Positions 31,954-41,152 are shown, counted from the first letter of the stretch. The stretch is DNA of 64,000 bases from Pinibacter aurantiacus (GCF_019130065.1 NZ_JAHSPG010000016.1:62001-126000), one strand, 5' to 3'. The notes: generated from the sequence alone by a model not told the origin. Numbers and translations: made by a program.

Positions 31954-34900
31954 ATGAAGAAAATATATCTCTTTACTCTATTAATATTGAGCTTTTGGAG
32001 CACAAAGGCGCAGGACTTTTCAAACAAAGGAAAGGATTTTTGGATCGGGTATGGCAACCACGTCAAGATGTTCGCCACCAACGCAAATCAGCAGGAGCAG
32101 ATGGCCCTCTACATCACATCTGATGTTAATACAACAGGTACCGTTTCTATCAGCGGGATTTTTAGCCAGAATTTTACAGTCACTGCCAATCAGATAACTG
32201 AGATAGCAATTCCTCAATCGGCGCGGCTGCTATCGGATGGACTTTCGAATTATGGCATTCATGTTACTGCAGCCAAAGCAGTGGTTGTGTACGCACACAT
32301 ATATGCGTCAGCAGTATCAGGCGCCACTGTTTGTTTACCCACAAATACCCTGGGGAAAGAATATTACTCCATTAACTACACACAAAAAAGCAATGAAGAA
32401 CCGGCCTATTCATATTTCTTTGTAATTGCTACAGAAGACAATACAACGGTTGAAATTACCCCGGCACAGGCAACTATTGGCGGTTGGGCCGCAGGTTCTG
32501 TAAATACGGTGACATTGAATACCGGGCAGGTTTACCAGGTTCTTGCAAACAAGGACCTTACCGGTTCCACGATCAAGTCTATTGCCAATGGAACCGGAAA
32601 CTGTAAACGAATAGCCGTGTATAGCGGAAGCGGAAAAGTTTACATTAGTACACCGGAAAATCAAGGATGTACCACTGCAGACAATTTGTTTCAACAAGTA
32701 TATCCTACCAATACCTGGGGCAAAAAATATATAACTGTGCCCAGCAGTGGAAGGCCGCTCAATATCTACCGCATTATTAAATCGAACCCCGCTGCCCAGG
32801 TATATGTAAATGGGGCTGCAATATCCGCAGGCAGTTTTACCAACAATTTGTATTACGAGTTCTACAATAGTACCACTAATGTTATTGAATCCGATATGCC
32901 CATCATGGTGGCGCAATATTTCCCAACACAGGCCTGTAATGCAAACGGAGGAGGTAATGGAACAATAGGAACCTACAACGATCCAGAAATGATCTTCATA
33001 AATCCTGTTGAGCAAACCATCAGGCAGGTGACGCTAAACTCCACAAGTCATTATTTGATCAGAGAACAATATATCAATATCGCTGTGAAGAATGAAGGAG
33101 CGGCCCTAAGCAGTATGCGTTTAGATGGTAGTCCCATAGGCAACTATTTCAGCACATTGCCACAGGATTCAAAATACTCCTATGCGCAGATATCGGTAGG
33201 GCAGGGCACGCATAACCTCAACTGCGATTCGGGCTTTAACGCCATCGCCTATGGCATGGGAGACCACGAAACGTATGGCTATTCTGCAGGAACCAATCTC
33301 GTTGACCTTTACCAATTCATAACAATTAAGAATTCTTACGCAACGGTCAATTTCCCGGCGGCTTGTAAAGACGCGCCGTTTCAGTTTTATAATGTTTTTC
33401 CGTATCAACCGTTGAGCCTGAAATATCAGTTCAATGGCTTGTTTAATGATACCACGGTCAACAATCCTGTGTATGATTCTACATGGAGTGTTGGGGCAAA
33501 AACGCTTTATCGTTATAAGCTCGACAGATACTATACGGTTCATACACCGGCCACCTATCCGATATCGGTTATCGTAAACAATCCGACAGTAACAAATGGC
33601 TGCACCGGCGAGCAGCAAATAGATTATGATTTGGAAGTTTTTGATAAGCCCAAAGCTGATTTTTCTTATGACTTCTCCGGCTGCTTCAAGGATGTGGTAA
33701 GCTTCAAGGAGATTGCGGACCCAAATAACACACGACAATCAATATTGGTACACTGGGACATGGGACACGGAAAAATAATTGATACTGCAGGTCCAAACTA
33801 TGTCTTTAAAGCCATTGGCGATTCCGTGGTCAAATATTCTTACATCACCGATGTAGGATGTTTGTCAGATACCGCGGTAAAAACGATTTCAATAAACCCT
33901 TTGCCGGTAGCACATTTTAGCACCTCGCTACCCTTGTGTGAAACCAAGGGGGTAACTTTCATTAATCAATCTACTGTACCCAAAGGAAATGTTACAAAAT
34001 GGCATTGGAGTTTTGGAGACAATACAGATAGTTTGTTTGTGCAAACACCCACACATATCTACGCGAAACAAGGAAGCTATAATGTTTCATTGCTTGTTGA
34101 GTCCGACAGCGGTTGCAGGAGCAGCGTTCAAACGGTTCCCGTAACGGTTAACTATCAGCCGCTGGCGAACTTTGGCGCTCCAAGAAATTGCCTTGACGAT
34201 GGTGTTGCAACTTTTACCGATTCGTCTTCGGTAGGGGATAATTCTACTTTAACCTACAAATGGGATTTGAATTACGGCACGTCTCCCGCAGGAACGTATC
34301 CAACAAATGCAAACCCGCAGTGGCACTATACTTCAGTGGGCAATTACCAGGCAAAACTTACCGTTACTTCAGACAAAGGTTGCACGTCTGACACGATAAA
34401 GAGCTTTACGATAAACGGTGCCGTAAAGGAGGCCAAATTTTCAATTAACAATACTAATTTTTGCAGCAATACGGCGCTTGACATTACCAATACTTCTCAG
34501 GTTATTTTTGGCAATATGGTAAAGCTTGAAATATGGTGGGATTATAATAATGATCAATCCGAAAAAACTACAGATGACTATCCGTATAACGGAAAAGTAT
34601 ATTCGCATTTATATAAAAGTTTTACTTCAGCCAGTGGTGAAAAGTCATTTGCTGTACACTATAAAGCTTACTCAGGAGCGACCTGTTTTGATGAATTTGA
34701 CACAACCATTACTTTGAAGCAAACGCCTGTACTGGCATTTGATTCACTATCACCGATTTGCCAGGAGGCATCGCCAATAGTCTTAACTGCTGCATCTAAC
34801 ACCGATGGTTTTACCGGCACGGCAACATACGCCGGGGTTGGAGTTGTGTCGGGAAAAACATTTGATCCACACAGGGCAGGAGTGGGTAAGTTTCCAATCA

Positions 34901-35466
34901 AATTCACATTTGTAGCCAGCAACGGATGCAGTGCTGATTCAACACGTTTTATAACAGTTAACCCAACACCGATTATTAACGTACAGGCAAATATAACATC
35001 GCTTGAGGGGGGCACCACGTTGATGCCGGCGACTGCCTCCGGAAATAATTTATCGTATAGTTGGCAGCCACCAGTGGCAATGGAAAATAGTCATTCGCTC
35101 ACACCAACTATTTCGCCATCCAATGATATTACTTATACACTCACTGCGACATCTGCCGATGGCTGCACGACCAGTGCGGATGTAAATGTAAAAGTGCTGA
35201 AGTATGTGAAGGTGCCGAACGCGTTCTCTCCAAATGGCGATGGCATTCACGATACATGGATCATTACCTCCTTGTCTGATTACCCGGGCTGTGAAGTAGA
35301 AGTCTATAACCGTTATGGTCAATTGGTGTATAGATCGGTTGGCTATGGCACCCCATGGAATGGAACTTTTAATGGCGCCAAACTGCCTGTGGGAACATAC
35401 TACTGGGTCATAAAGCCGCACAATGGAAGGCAGCCGATAAGTGGGTATGTGGCGATTATAATGTAA
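31954..35466 (+). CDS. Large secreted surface protein with PKD domains and T9SS type B sorting domain
   Basis: The 1170-residue protein has a signal peptide (MKKIYLFTLLILSFWSTKAQ). An IgGFc-binding-like N-terminal domain covers about residues 20-450 (GKDFWIGYGNHVKMF; QQEQMALYITSD; VPSSGRPLNIYRI). PKD or Ig-like repeats follow (WHWSFGDNTDSLFVQTPTHIYAKQGSYNVSLLVESDSGC; GNYQAKLTVTSDKGC) and the C terminus is a gliding-motility type B sorting domain (VPNAFSPNGDGIHDTWII; VEVYNRYGQLVYRS; WNGTFNGAKLPVGTYYWVI). It should be exported by the type IX system and act at the cell surface, perhaps in adhesion. The ATG at 31954 starts the signal peptide. Confidence 0.92.
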   Translation: MKKIYLFTLLILSFWSTKAQDFSNKGKDFWIGYGNHVKMFATNANQQEQMALYITSDVNTTGTVSISGIFSQNFTVTANQITEIAIPQSARLLSDGLSNYGIHVTAAKAVVVYAHIYASAVSGATVCLPTNTLGKEYYSINYTQKSNEEPAYSYFFVIATEDNTTVEITPAQATIGGWAAGSVNTVTLNTGQVYQVLANKDLTGSTIKSIANGTGNCKRIAVYSGSGKVYISTPENQGCTTADNLFQQVYPTNTWGKKYITVPSSGRPLNIYRIIKSNPAAQVYVNGAAISAGSFTNNLYYEFYNSTTNVIESDMPIMVAQYFPTQACNANGGGNGTIGTYNDPEMIFINPVEQTIRQVTLNSTSHYLIREQYINIAVKNEGAALSSMRLDGSPIGNYFSTLPQDSKYSYAQISVGQGTHNLNCDSGFNAIAYGMGDHETYGYSAGTNLVDLYQFITIKNSYATVNFPAACKDAPFQFYNVFPYQPLSLKYQFNGLFNDTTVNNPVYDSTWSVGAKTLYRYKLDRYYTVHTPATYPISVIVNNPTVTNGCTGEQQIDYDLEVFDKPKADFSYDFSGCFKDVVSFKEIADPNNTRQSILVHWDMGHGKIIDTAGPNYVFKAIGDSVVKYSYITDVGCLSDTAVKTISINPLPVAHFSTSLPLCETKGVTFINQSTVPKGNVTKWHWSFGDNTDSLFVQTPTHIYAKQGSYNVSLLVESDSGCRSSVQTVPVTVNYQPLANFGAPRNCLDDGVATFTDSSSVGDNSTLTYKWDLNYGTSPAGTYPTNANPQWHYTSVGNYQAKLTVTSDKGCTSDTIKSFTINGAVKEAKFSINNTNFCSNTALDITNTSQVIFGNMVKLEIWWDYNNDQSEKTTDDYPYNGKVYSHLYKSFTSASGEKSFAVHYKAYSGATCFDEFDTTITLKQTPVLAFDSLSPICQEASPIVLTAASNTDGFTGTATYAGVGVVSGKTFDPHRAGVGKFPIKFTFVASNGCSADSTRFITVNPTPIINVQANITSLEGGTTLMPATASGNNLSYSWQPPVAMENSHSLTPTISPSNDITYTLTATSADGCTTSADVNVKVLKYVKVPNAFSPNGDGIHDTWIITSLSDYPGCEVEVYNRYGQLVYRSVGYGTPWNGTFNGAKLPVGTYYWVIKPHNGRQPISGYVAIIM

Positions 35467-35611
35467 TTGAGAGTTGAGAATTGAGAGTTGAGAGTTGAAA
35501 ATGCCTTGGCAGTTAGTGCATGACGCTTGATACTAAACGCTAAAAGGGTTCTGTTAGTGTTAAGCACTACGCAGCTTTCAACTAACTCTCCACTCTCAAT
35601 TCTCCACTCTC
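35466..35611. repeat. Word-hairpin element, GAGAGTTGAGAATTGAG type, with inner TTAACGC-like repeat
   Basis: Left arm 35466-35501 starts at the stop codon of the surface-protein gene (TTGAGAGTTGAGAATTGAGA). Right arm 35573-35611 (TCTCCACTCTCAATTCTCCA) ends at the stop codon of the convergent gene. The core holds a second imperfect inverted repeat (TTAGTGCATGACGC and GTTAAGCACTACGC). Confidence 0.75.
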
Positions 35612-37013
35612 ATCCAAGTCCTACCTCATAATGCATTTCCGGAATCTCTACATCCGAAAACCCTTTCTTAATTAGCCTTTGTTTGAAATGCAGCTGCACT
35701 TCGTATTCGCCGTGAACAATGAATAATTTTTTTACCTGCTTGGGATCCTGGCAAGCAAGGAATTGAGAAAGGTCCTCATAATCGCCGTGGGCACTCATGC
35801 TTCTAACAGAAGCTATTTCCGCATGCACTTCATGTTCCACGCCAAAAATGGAAACCTCTTTTCTACCAGCTAATAATCGACCGCCAAGTGAATTAGGTTC
35901 GCAATAGCCAGTCATTAAAATTGTGTTGCGGCTGTTCTCGATGTTATTGCTGATGTGATGTTTCACCCTTCCTGCATCTGCCATACCACTCGCTGAAATG
36001 ATTACACAAGGGGTCTTGCGGAAATTAAGCTGCTTTGATTCTTCCACCGATTTAATATATTTCAATCCTTTAAAACCAAATGGATCGTTATCTTTCTTCA
36101 GCAACTCTTGTATTGTTTTGTTGAAATAACGCGAATAGTGTTTTACCACTTCTGTTGCCTCAATACTGAGTGGACTATCAACAAAATAATCAAGATCAGG
36201 AAGGCGTCTTTCTATTTCAAGTTGATTAAGGTAATATAGAATTTCCTGCGTGCGGCCAACACTGAATGCAGGCATGATCAACTTTCCTTTTTTCTGCAAA
36301 CAAGTTCTTTCGATCCAGTGTAACAATTGATCTGGTGTGGTAATTTCCATATCGTGCAAACTATTGCCATAAGTGGATTCTATGATCATATAATCCGTTT
36401 GAGGAAATTCTTCCGGTGATCGGAGGATCGCGTCACGATAACGTCCCACATCGCCACTAAAAGAAAGACGGCTGCTTTTACCATTCTCCTGTATGCGCAA
36501 ATGCACAGCGGCACTACCTATGATGTGACCTGCATCTGTGTACATTACCTCAACATCTTCATCGATCCGGAACCACTGATCATAATCCACTTCATTAAAA
36601 AAAGGAAAACTATTCTTCGCGTCTTCGATTGTATAAAGCGGCTGTAAGTAAGGCGCACCCTGAGATGCACGCACCTTGTTTACATACTTTACATCGTCTT
36701 CCTGGATTTCTCCCGAATCAAGCAACAGCACCTGCGACAATTCTTTGGTGGCAGGTGTGCAGAAAATTTTTCCGTGAAAACCATCTTTGACAAGTTTTGG
36801 GATTAAACCACTATGGTCGATGTGTGCATGCGAAAGGATCAAGTAATTTACCTCCGCAGGATCGAAGCCCCATGTGCGGTTGAGCGCATCTGTCTTATCG
36901 CCCATACCCTGAAACATACCGCAATCCAGCAAATATTTTTTTCCATTCTTAAGAGTCAATAAATGTTTAGAACCCGTAACTGTTCTGGCCGCGCCGTGGA
37001 ATGCTATTTTCAT
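35610..37013 (-). CDS. MBL-fold beta-CASP ribonuclease-like hydrolase
   Basis: The 467-residue enzyme belongs to the CPSF73/YSH1-type metallo-beta-lactamase group acting on RNA. Motif 1 is LLDCGMF, motif 2 is the zinc motif SHAHIDHSG, motif 3 lies at DAGHIIGSAAVHL, and motif 4 at SFSGDVGRY. The beta-CASP insertion carries ESTYGNSLH, MPAFSVGRTQEILYYL and the ASGMADAGRVKHH motif. The C-terminal motif is FIVHGEYE. All metal ligands appear present, so it is likely an active endo- or exonuclease for RNA, although bacterial members of this size are poorly studied. The upstream region is a heptanucleotide tandem array. Confidence 0.9.
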   Translation of the reverse strand: MKIAFHGAARTVTGSKHLLTLKNGKKYLLDCGMFQGMGDKTDALNRTWGFDPAEVNYLILSHAHIDHSGLIPKLVKDGFHGKIFCTPATKELSQVLLLDSGEIQEDDVKYVNKVRASQGAPYLQPLYTIEDAKNSFPFFNEVDYDQWFRIDEDVEVMYTDAGHIIGSAAVHLRIQENGKSSRLSFSGDVGRYRDAILRSPEEFPQTDYMIIESTYGNSLHDMEITTPDQLLHWIERTCLQKKGKLIMPAFSVGRTQEILYYLNQLEIERRLPDLDYFVDSPLSIEATEVVKHYSRYFNKTIQELLKKDNDPFGFKGLKYIKSVEESKQLNFRKTPCVIISASGMADAGRVKHHISNNIENSRNTILMTGYCEPNSLGGRLLAGRKEVSIFGVEHEVHAEIASVRSMSAHGDYEDLSQFLACQDPKQVKKLFIVHGEYEVQLHFKQRLIKKGFSDVEIPEMHYEVGLG

Positions 37014-37040
37014 AAAAACAAGTTATAGTGAATAAAAAAA

Positions 37041-37176
37041 GTAAAAAAGTAAAAAAGTAAAAAGTAAAAAGTAAAAAGTAAAAAGTAAAAAGTAAAAAGT
37101 AAAAAGTAAAAAGTAAAAAGTAAAAAGTAAAAAGTAAAAAGTAAAAAGTAAAAAGTAAAAAGTAAAAAGTAAAAAA
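37041..37176. repeat. Heptanucleotide tandem array (GTAAAAA), about 19 copies
   Basis: GT occurs at 37041, 37049 and 37057 and then every 7 bases to 37169, giving about 19 units; the first two and the last have six A instead of five. The array lies in the upstream region of the beta-CASP gene. The complementary word TTTTTAC occurs at 37243-37249 as a minimal opposite arm. A perfect GGCAAAAA/TTTTTGCC hairpin lies between them (37202-37227). Confidence 0.92.
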
Positions 37177-37231
37177 GCTTAAACATTAAACTGTCCTGTA
37201 TGGGCAAAAATTGTCAACGATTTTTGCCTTT

Positions 37232-37720
37232 TTAATTTTGTCTTTTTACTTTAAACCCCCATGTAATATAAAACTCCGCAACTACCTCTCCTGCCTCATT
37301 TACGCCCGTTGATTTTACCCGTAATGTTTCTCCTTCACCAGATTGTTTTGCTTTGGCAATTGTGTTTTTAATTGCCTCGCCATCGTTGCAGGTGAACGTT
37401 GTAACGCCCGTTGCTTTTTTGGTAAAGCTCGCTTCCATGTTTCTTACAAGCATAGACACTGCAGGATCGGATTGATAGCAATGAGCCATTGCCAAAACAC
37501 CCGTACTCAGTTCGCCCGCCATACCCAAACAAGCAAAATAGGTTGACCTGAATGGATTTTTTGAAAACCATTTGAAAGGCACGGTGACCGTACAGGACGA
37601 TTCATCTGCGTGCTTTACGCGAACACCGCTGAAATAAGCAGCCGGCAAATTCGATAAAAGAAAAAGCTTGTACTTAAACGAATTGTTGACCAGTTGAAGA
37701 AACTTATTTTCATTTGGCAT
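37232..37720 (-). CDS. DUF4442 / hotdog-fold thioesterase-like protein
   Basis: The 162-residue protein has the hotdog-fold pattern of DUF4442: NLPAAYFSGVRVKHADESSCTVTVPFKWFSKNPFRSTYFACLGMAGELSTGVLAMAHCYQ, with the central helix and HxxG-like region replaced by STYFACLGMAGEL. The second half has strands SMLVRNMEASFTKKATGVTTFTCND and VKSTGVNEAGEVVAEFYITWGFKVK. Such proteins are thought to act on acyl-thioesters; no substrate is known here. The start at 37720 (MPNENKFLQLV) is preferred over an upstream in-frame Met in repeat-like DNA. Confidence 0.82.
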   Translation of the reverse strand: MPNENKFLQLVNNSFKYKLFLLSNLPAAYFSGVRVKHADESSCTVTVPFKWFSKNPFRSTYFACLGMAGELSTGVLAMAHCYQSDPAVSMLVRNMEASFTKKATGVTTFTCNDGEAIKNTIAKAKQSGEGETLRVKSTGVNEAGEVVAEFYITWGFKVKRQN

Positions 37721-37817
37721 AGACAAGTTGTGAGTTATGAGTGATAAGTTCAAGATGCTATGGCATCAGGATTTTGTCCGTATTATAAGGCCTGACTCTT
37801 TAATTTTTCCTTTTGAC

Positions 37818-38312
37818 TTAGTATTTGTATTGATTAGGATCGAGCGCTTTTACATTCCAGTTTTGGAGGAATTCCATCACTTTTGTTTTGTTGTAAGAAT
37901 GCCCCTGTTCAAGGTACTCAGAATTTTGCGTATTCAATCGCTCTCCATTTTCATCCAGAATTACAAACACCGGGAAGCCGAATCGCTGCGGATATCCCAG
38001 CTTTTCCAGCATTTGAGTGTTTTTGTTTTCCTTGCTGTAGTTCAAATGATATACAACATAGTCCGCTTTAATAAGCGAATCTATTTGGGCATCTGCCGTG
38101 GTGAACTTGTAAAACCTTGCGCACCAAACGCACCAGTTACCGCCTATCTGCACGAATACATGTTTCTTTTCGTCTTTGGCCTGCCTGATGGCTTTGTTTA
38201 AAGCAAGCACCACATTTTCTGACGGCTTGTAAATATTGAAAGTAGAGTCTTGCGCAAATGCGAATGCAGAGTTTAGTAAGCAAATAACTAAAAGGGTTAC
38301 AATCTGTTTCAT
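37818..38312 (-). CDS. Secreted thioredoxin-like protein with CVWC motif
   Basis: The 164-residue protein has a signal peptide (MKQIVTLLVICLLNSAFAFAQ) and a thioredoxin-7-type domain: KKHVFVQIGGNWCVWCARFYKF with the redox pair Cys-Val-Trp-Cys, DYVVYHLNYSKENKN, and the cis-Pro strand RFGFPVFVILDENGERL. It should work in the periplasm in disulfide reduction or exchange. The CVWC motif differs from the CGPC of classic thioredoxins and of the protein at 18705. It lies upstream of the DUF4442 gene on the same strand. Confidence 0.87.
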   Translation of the reverse strand: MKQIVTLLVICLLNSAFAFAQDSTFNIYKPSENVVLALNKAIRQAKDEKKHVFVQIGGNWCVWCARFYKFTTADAQIDSLIKADYVVYHLNYSKENKNTQMLEKLGYPQRFGFPVFVILDENGERLNTQNSEYLEQGHSYNKTKVMEFLQNWNVKALDPNQYKY

Positions 38313-38346
38313 CTCCTAAGTTAAAACAAGAACGAAGATGGAACGC

Positions 38347-38479
38347 AGATTTTCAAGATTTTCATGATTTGTTATGATTTGAAATTTAAAGCGACCTACT
38401 GCCAGTTAACCTCAAGTCTTAAATTTCAGTTTCACATTCAAATCAAAAATCACATTCAAATCATGACAATCATGAAAAC
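38347..38479. repeat. Word-hairpin element, CATGATTTGAA type
   Basis: Left arm 38347-38390 (TTTTCATGATTTGTTATGAT) and right arm 38420-38479 (ATTCAAATCATGACAATCAT) are imperfectly complementary. The element fills most of the gap between the thioredoxin-like and papain-like genes. Confidence 0.65.
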
Positions 38480-38496
38480 CAGCGTTCCTGTATTTC

Positions 38497-40125
38497 TTAT
38501 TGCTTGTCAATCTCCACCAAACAAGCAACTACCTGGTTATCTGTTGCAGGCACCGAGAATGCAATATTACCCTTTGAAGATGGCTGAAACCTTACATTTT
38601 GCACCAATGCTGAACCCAATGCTTTTGATAGTCTCGCACCATAATCCTGAGATGGATTTTGGGCAATGCTCGCGTTCAACTGGTTCCAGTTCAATTCTTT
38701 TTTACTTACCACAACGGCCATTATGTCTTTCGTGCCAATGCTATCCGGCTGCATGCTTTTATCTTTTGGAAACAAGCGATATCCTGCAATGCCACAGAAT
38801 GGAGAGTATTTTGTTTTGGTAGGATCATCTTTTCTTGGATAAGGAAACAACGTATAAGAGGTGCCGTCGGTTTCTTTACCGAAAACATATACGTAACATT
38901 CAGTGCTGTTTTTAACTTCCATTTTAAAACGCGTCCCTCCTTTTTTTAACGGAGAAACGGTTTCAAATGTATTGCCGCCGGTTAGTTTTAAAGGAATATA
39001 GCCGCGGGCGATCGTACGTTTCTGGTTATTGTCGTACTGAACTTCTACAAGACCTACTTCGCAGGTAAGCGGTTCGTTTGCGGCAGCGCCAACTTTTTGC
39101 ATCGGCTCAAGGCCGTATGCCTCACGAACAAAATATTTGAAATCGCCGTAACGCACCCATGCGAAACCATTATTTCCCCATTCAGGTCCCCAGCTGTTCA
39201 TGATCAAAAATGAACCGCCATATTTTTTATCATCATAGCCCACCACACATTGTGCGTGGCCGCCAAATCCATTCATTTGCTGGTCACCCGGCGCCGGTGT
39301 CCACAGGTCCTTTCCCTTCATATCCTGCATATAACTTTGACCCACCATCATACCGATAACAACAGGTGCTCCTTGCGATAAATTTTCTTTGATGGCGCGA
39401 AGATCAATCACGTCATTTCTGTCACCAAGAGAAAGCCTGTTAAAGCCCCTCATTTTAAATTGGGAAGCATCCTGCATCTGCTGTTGAGATGGTTGCCTGC
39501 TACAGTTTTGGTCGGTGTAAGGAAATTGGTCGTAAGGTACAGCGCCTCTTTGCGTCATGAATTCCATAGCGCGGATGATATACGAACCTTCACAATTATC
39601 CAATCCAATTTGGTTATATAAAAACGCCGGACTGAATTTAACCGCATCGCCGGATTGGCCGGTTCTGCCAGATTCAAGAATACTCCTGGCGGCATAAGCG
39701 CTACTCCAGGCCACACAGCTGCCTTGTTTTCCCTGGTCGCCAACAGCGGGCGCAAACTTTTGGAGATTGGAGCTTTCCGGCAAAGGATTTTTGCTATCAT
39801 CATCATCTAATGATTCATAGATGTTGGCCTTTTCAAATTGCTTCGGATCGAGAAAACCACCGGTAGCAAGACCGTTGGCAATTTGATTTGTAATCGCCCC
39901 GCCGCCAATGCCACAGCCACTTCCGCGGCCCAAAAGAAAATAGCCGCCTATCAGAATGAGTATCAAAAGAAAAATTCTCTTGCCTCTGAATAAACTTAAC
40001 AATAAAGGTAACAACGCCAGCAAGCCACCGCCGCCTCCCCCAAAGCCACCACCACCGCGGCCGCCACCACTGTTGTCGTCATTGAATTGTTCTTCCGGCT
40101 GATCGTCTGTCATTCGAATTGGCAT
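38497..40125 (-). CDS. Membrane-anchored papain-like (C1A) cysteine protease
   Basis: The 542-residue protein starts with an acidic, then Gly-rich stretch (residues 15-35), a TM segment at about 50-66 (FLLILILIGGYFLLG) and a second Gly-rich patch. The C1A peptidase domain covers about 110-340: oxyanion Gln and catalytic Cys in GDQGKQGSCVAWSSAYAA, His in GFGGHAQCVVGYD and Asn in FLIMNSWGPEWGNNGFAWV. The catalytic triad is complete. The C-terminal 200 residues form a strand-rich domain of unknown type (DUF4384-like wording FGKETDGTSYTLFPYPRKDD). No propeptide is recognised. Its location is the envelope; the substrate is unknown. Confidence 0.88.
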   Translation of the reverse strand: MPIRMTDDQPEEQFNDDNSGGGRGGGGFGGGGGGLLALLPLLLSLFRGKRIFLLILILIGGYFLLGRGSGCGIGGGAITNQIANGLATGGFLDPKQFEKANIYESLDDDDSKNPLPESSNLQKFAPAVGDQGKQGSCVAWSSAYAARSILESGRTGQSGDAVKFSPAFLYNQIGLDNCEGSYIIRAMEFMTQRGAVPYDQFPYTDQNCSRQPSQQQMQDASQFKMRGFNRLSLGDRNDVIDLRAIKENLSQGAPVVIGMMVGQSYMQDMKGKDLWTPAPGDQQMNGFGGHAQCVVGYDDKKYGGSFLIMNSWGPEWGNNGFAWVRYGDFKYFVREAYGLEPMQKVGAAANEPLTCEVGLVEVQYDNNQKRTIARGYIPLKLTGGNTFETVSPLKKGGTRFKMEVKNSTECYVYVFGKETDGTSYTLFPYPRKDDPTKTKYSPFCGIAGYRLFPKDKSMQPDSIGTKDIMAVVVSKKELNWNQLNASIAQNPSQDYGARLSKALGSALVQNVRFQPSSKGNIAFSVPATDNQVVACLVEIDKQ

Positions 40126-40270
40126 AGCTGTATTCTTTTTGGTAAAAAATAAAGGGTGAAGAAAGTTAAAAATTTTCTTTTAAACATTTCAATAAGGTCA
40201 AGAGTTTTAAATAGCGGAAATATATGTTTATCTTAAGCATAGGAATCAGAGTTGAAAAGACCACAAGTCA

Positions 40271-40410
40271 ATTAATAATTAATAAAGAATAATTAATAAG
40301 GTTACTGTCGTTATAAGCTGTGGCTTTCTGTTTTTTGATGCCGCTAAACGCACGCAGAACGAAGTCTCGGACAGGTGAGTTTATTAATTCTTAATTATTA
40401 ATTATTAATT
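40271..40410. repeat. Word-hairpin element, TTAATAATTAA type
   Basis: Left arm 40271-40300 (ATTAATAATTAATAAAGAAT) and right arm 40381-40410 (TTATTAATTCTTAATTATTA) enclose an 80-base core. The 352-base gap between the protease gene and the histone-like gene contains nothing else recognisable. Confidence 0.75.
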
Positions 40411-40478
40411 CGCTACGCGGAAATATCATTCCACTCCTGGTTCACGGTAAACCTTTTAGTAACTAAAAAACCTGTTCT

Positions 40479-41084
40479 ATGGCTTCAGCAAAAAAGAAAG
40501 CCGCTCCAAAGAAGAGCGCTGCTAAAAAAGCAATTGCCAAAAAGACTCCTGCTAAAAAAAGTGTTCCCGCCAAAAAAGCTGCTAAGAAGGCGGCGCCAAA
40601 GAAAACTCCTGCAAAAGGTATTATTGACAAAATTTTGAGAAAAAGACACACGATTTACATCGAGAGCGCTGCATTTTTTCCGCTTAGCAGTGCCACCGGA
40701 TATGTAGATCATTTTCAAGACGGAAGATGCGCAGCGGTTGCGCCCGGAGATCTTAGTGTTGCATTGCCAATACCCGTGGGCGCAATACTAAAATCTATTT
40801 CTATTCACTACATGAATACTACCACAAATACTGTGATCGCATTCTTTTTGCGTAAGCATGCAAACAGGCATTCACCATCAGGTGAAATAGAGATGTCGTT
40901 CATTAATTTGCCTCCGGGCACATTGCCACCTGATAATTATCTAACAGTAACGGATACAACATTTCCAGATGGCGGAGTTATACAGGATAAATTCCTGCAT
41001 TATATAACTATTCCCGGAACAGGAGATTTTCCGGGCGGTTTGAAAATTAGTGTGCGAGGTGTGAGCCTTGTGTATGATTTCTGA
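40479..41084 (+). CDS. Histone H1-like tail fused to a beta-sandwich-like domain
   Basis: The 201-residue protein has two parts. Residues 1-48 are a Lys/Ala/Pro-rich tail made of AKK, PKK and TPAK words (KKAAPKKSAAKKAIAKKTPA), like bacterial H1/Hc1-type DNA-binding tails. Residues about 55-201 are strand-rich (HTIYIESAAFFPLSSATGYV; LSVALPIPVGAILKSISIHYM; NTVIAFFLRKHANR; HYITIPGTGDFPGGLKISVRGVSLVYDF), resembling domains usually found in exported proteins. No signal peptide exists, so it is probably cytoplasmic and may bind DNA or RNA through the tail. The fusion is unusual and I do not recognise the second domain. Confidence 0.8.
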   Translation: MASAKKKAAPKKSAAKKAIAKKTPAKKSVPAKKAAKKAAPKKTPAKGIIDKILRKRHTIYIESAAFFPLSSATGYVDHFQDGRCAAVAPGDLSVALPIPVGAILKSISIHYMNTTTNTVIAFFLRKHANRHSPSGEIEMSFINLPPGTLPPDNYLTVTDTTFPDGGVIQDKFLHYITIPGTGDFPGGLKISVRGVSLVYDF

Positions 41085-41121
41085 TAAAAAAAACGTCCCG
41101 GTCATTTTGTGACCGGGAACG
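41085..41121 (-). terminator. Terminator of the OB-fold protein gene
   Basis: GTCCCGGTCA (41095-41104) pairs with TGACCGGGAAC (41110-41120). On the minus strand an eight-base T run follows (41093-41086). It could also serve the convergent histone-like gene. Confidence 0.8.
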
Positions 41122-41152
41122 TTCTAAATCAAACCTTAAAAACAATACCCTT

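Noticed and set aside
37010-37207. Open frame of repeated FYFLLFT residues
   Set aside because: It is translation of the GTAAAAA array and has no coding features.
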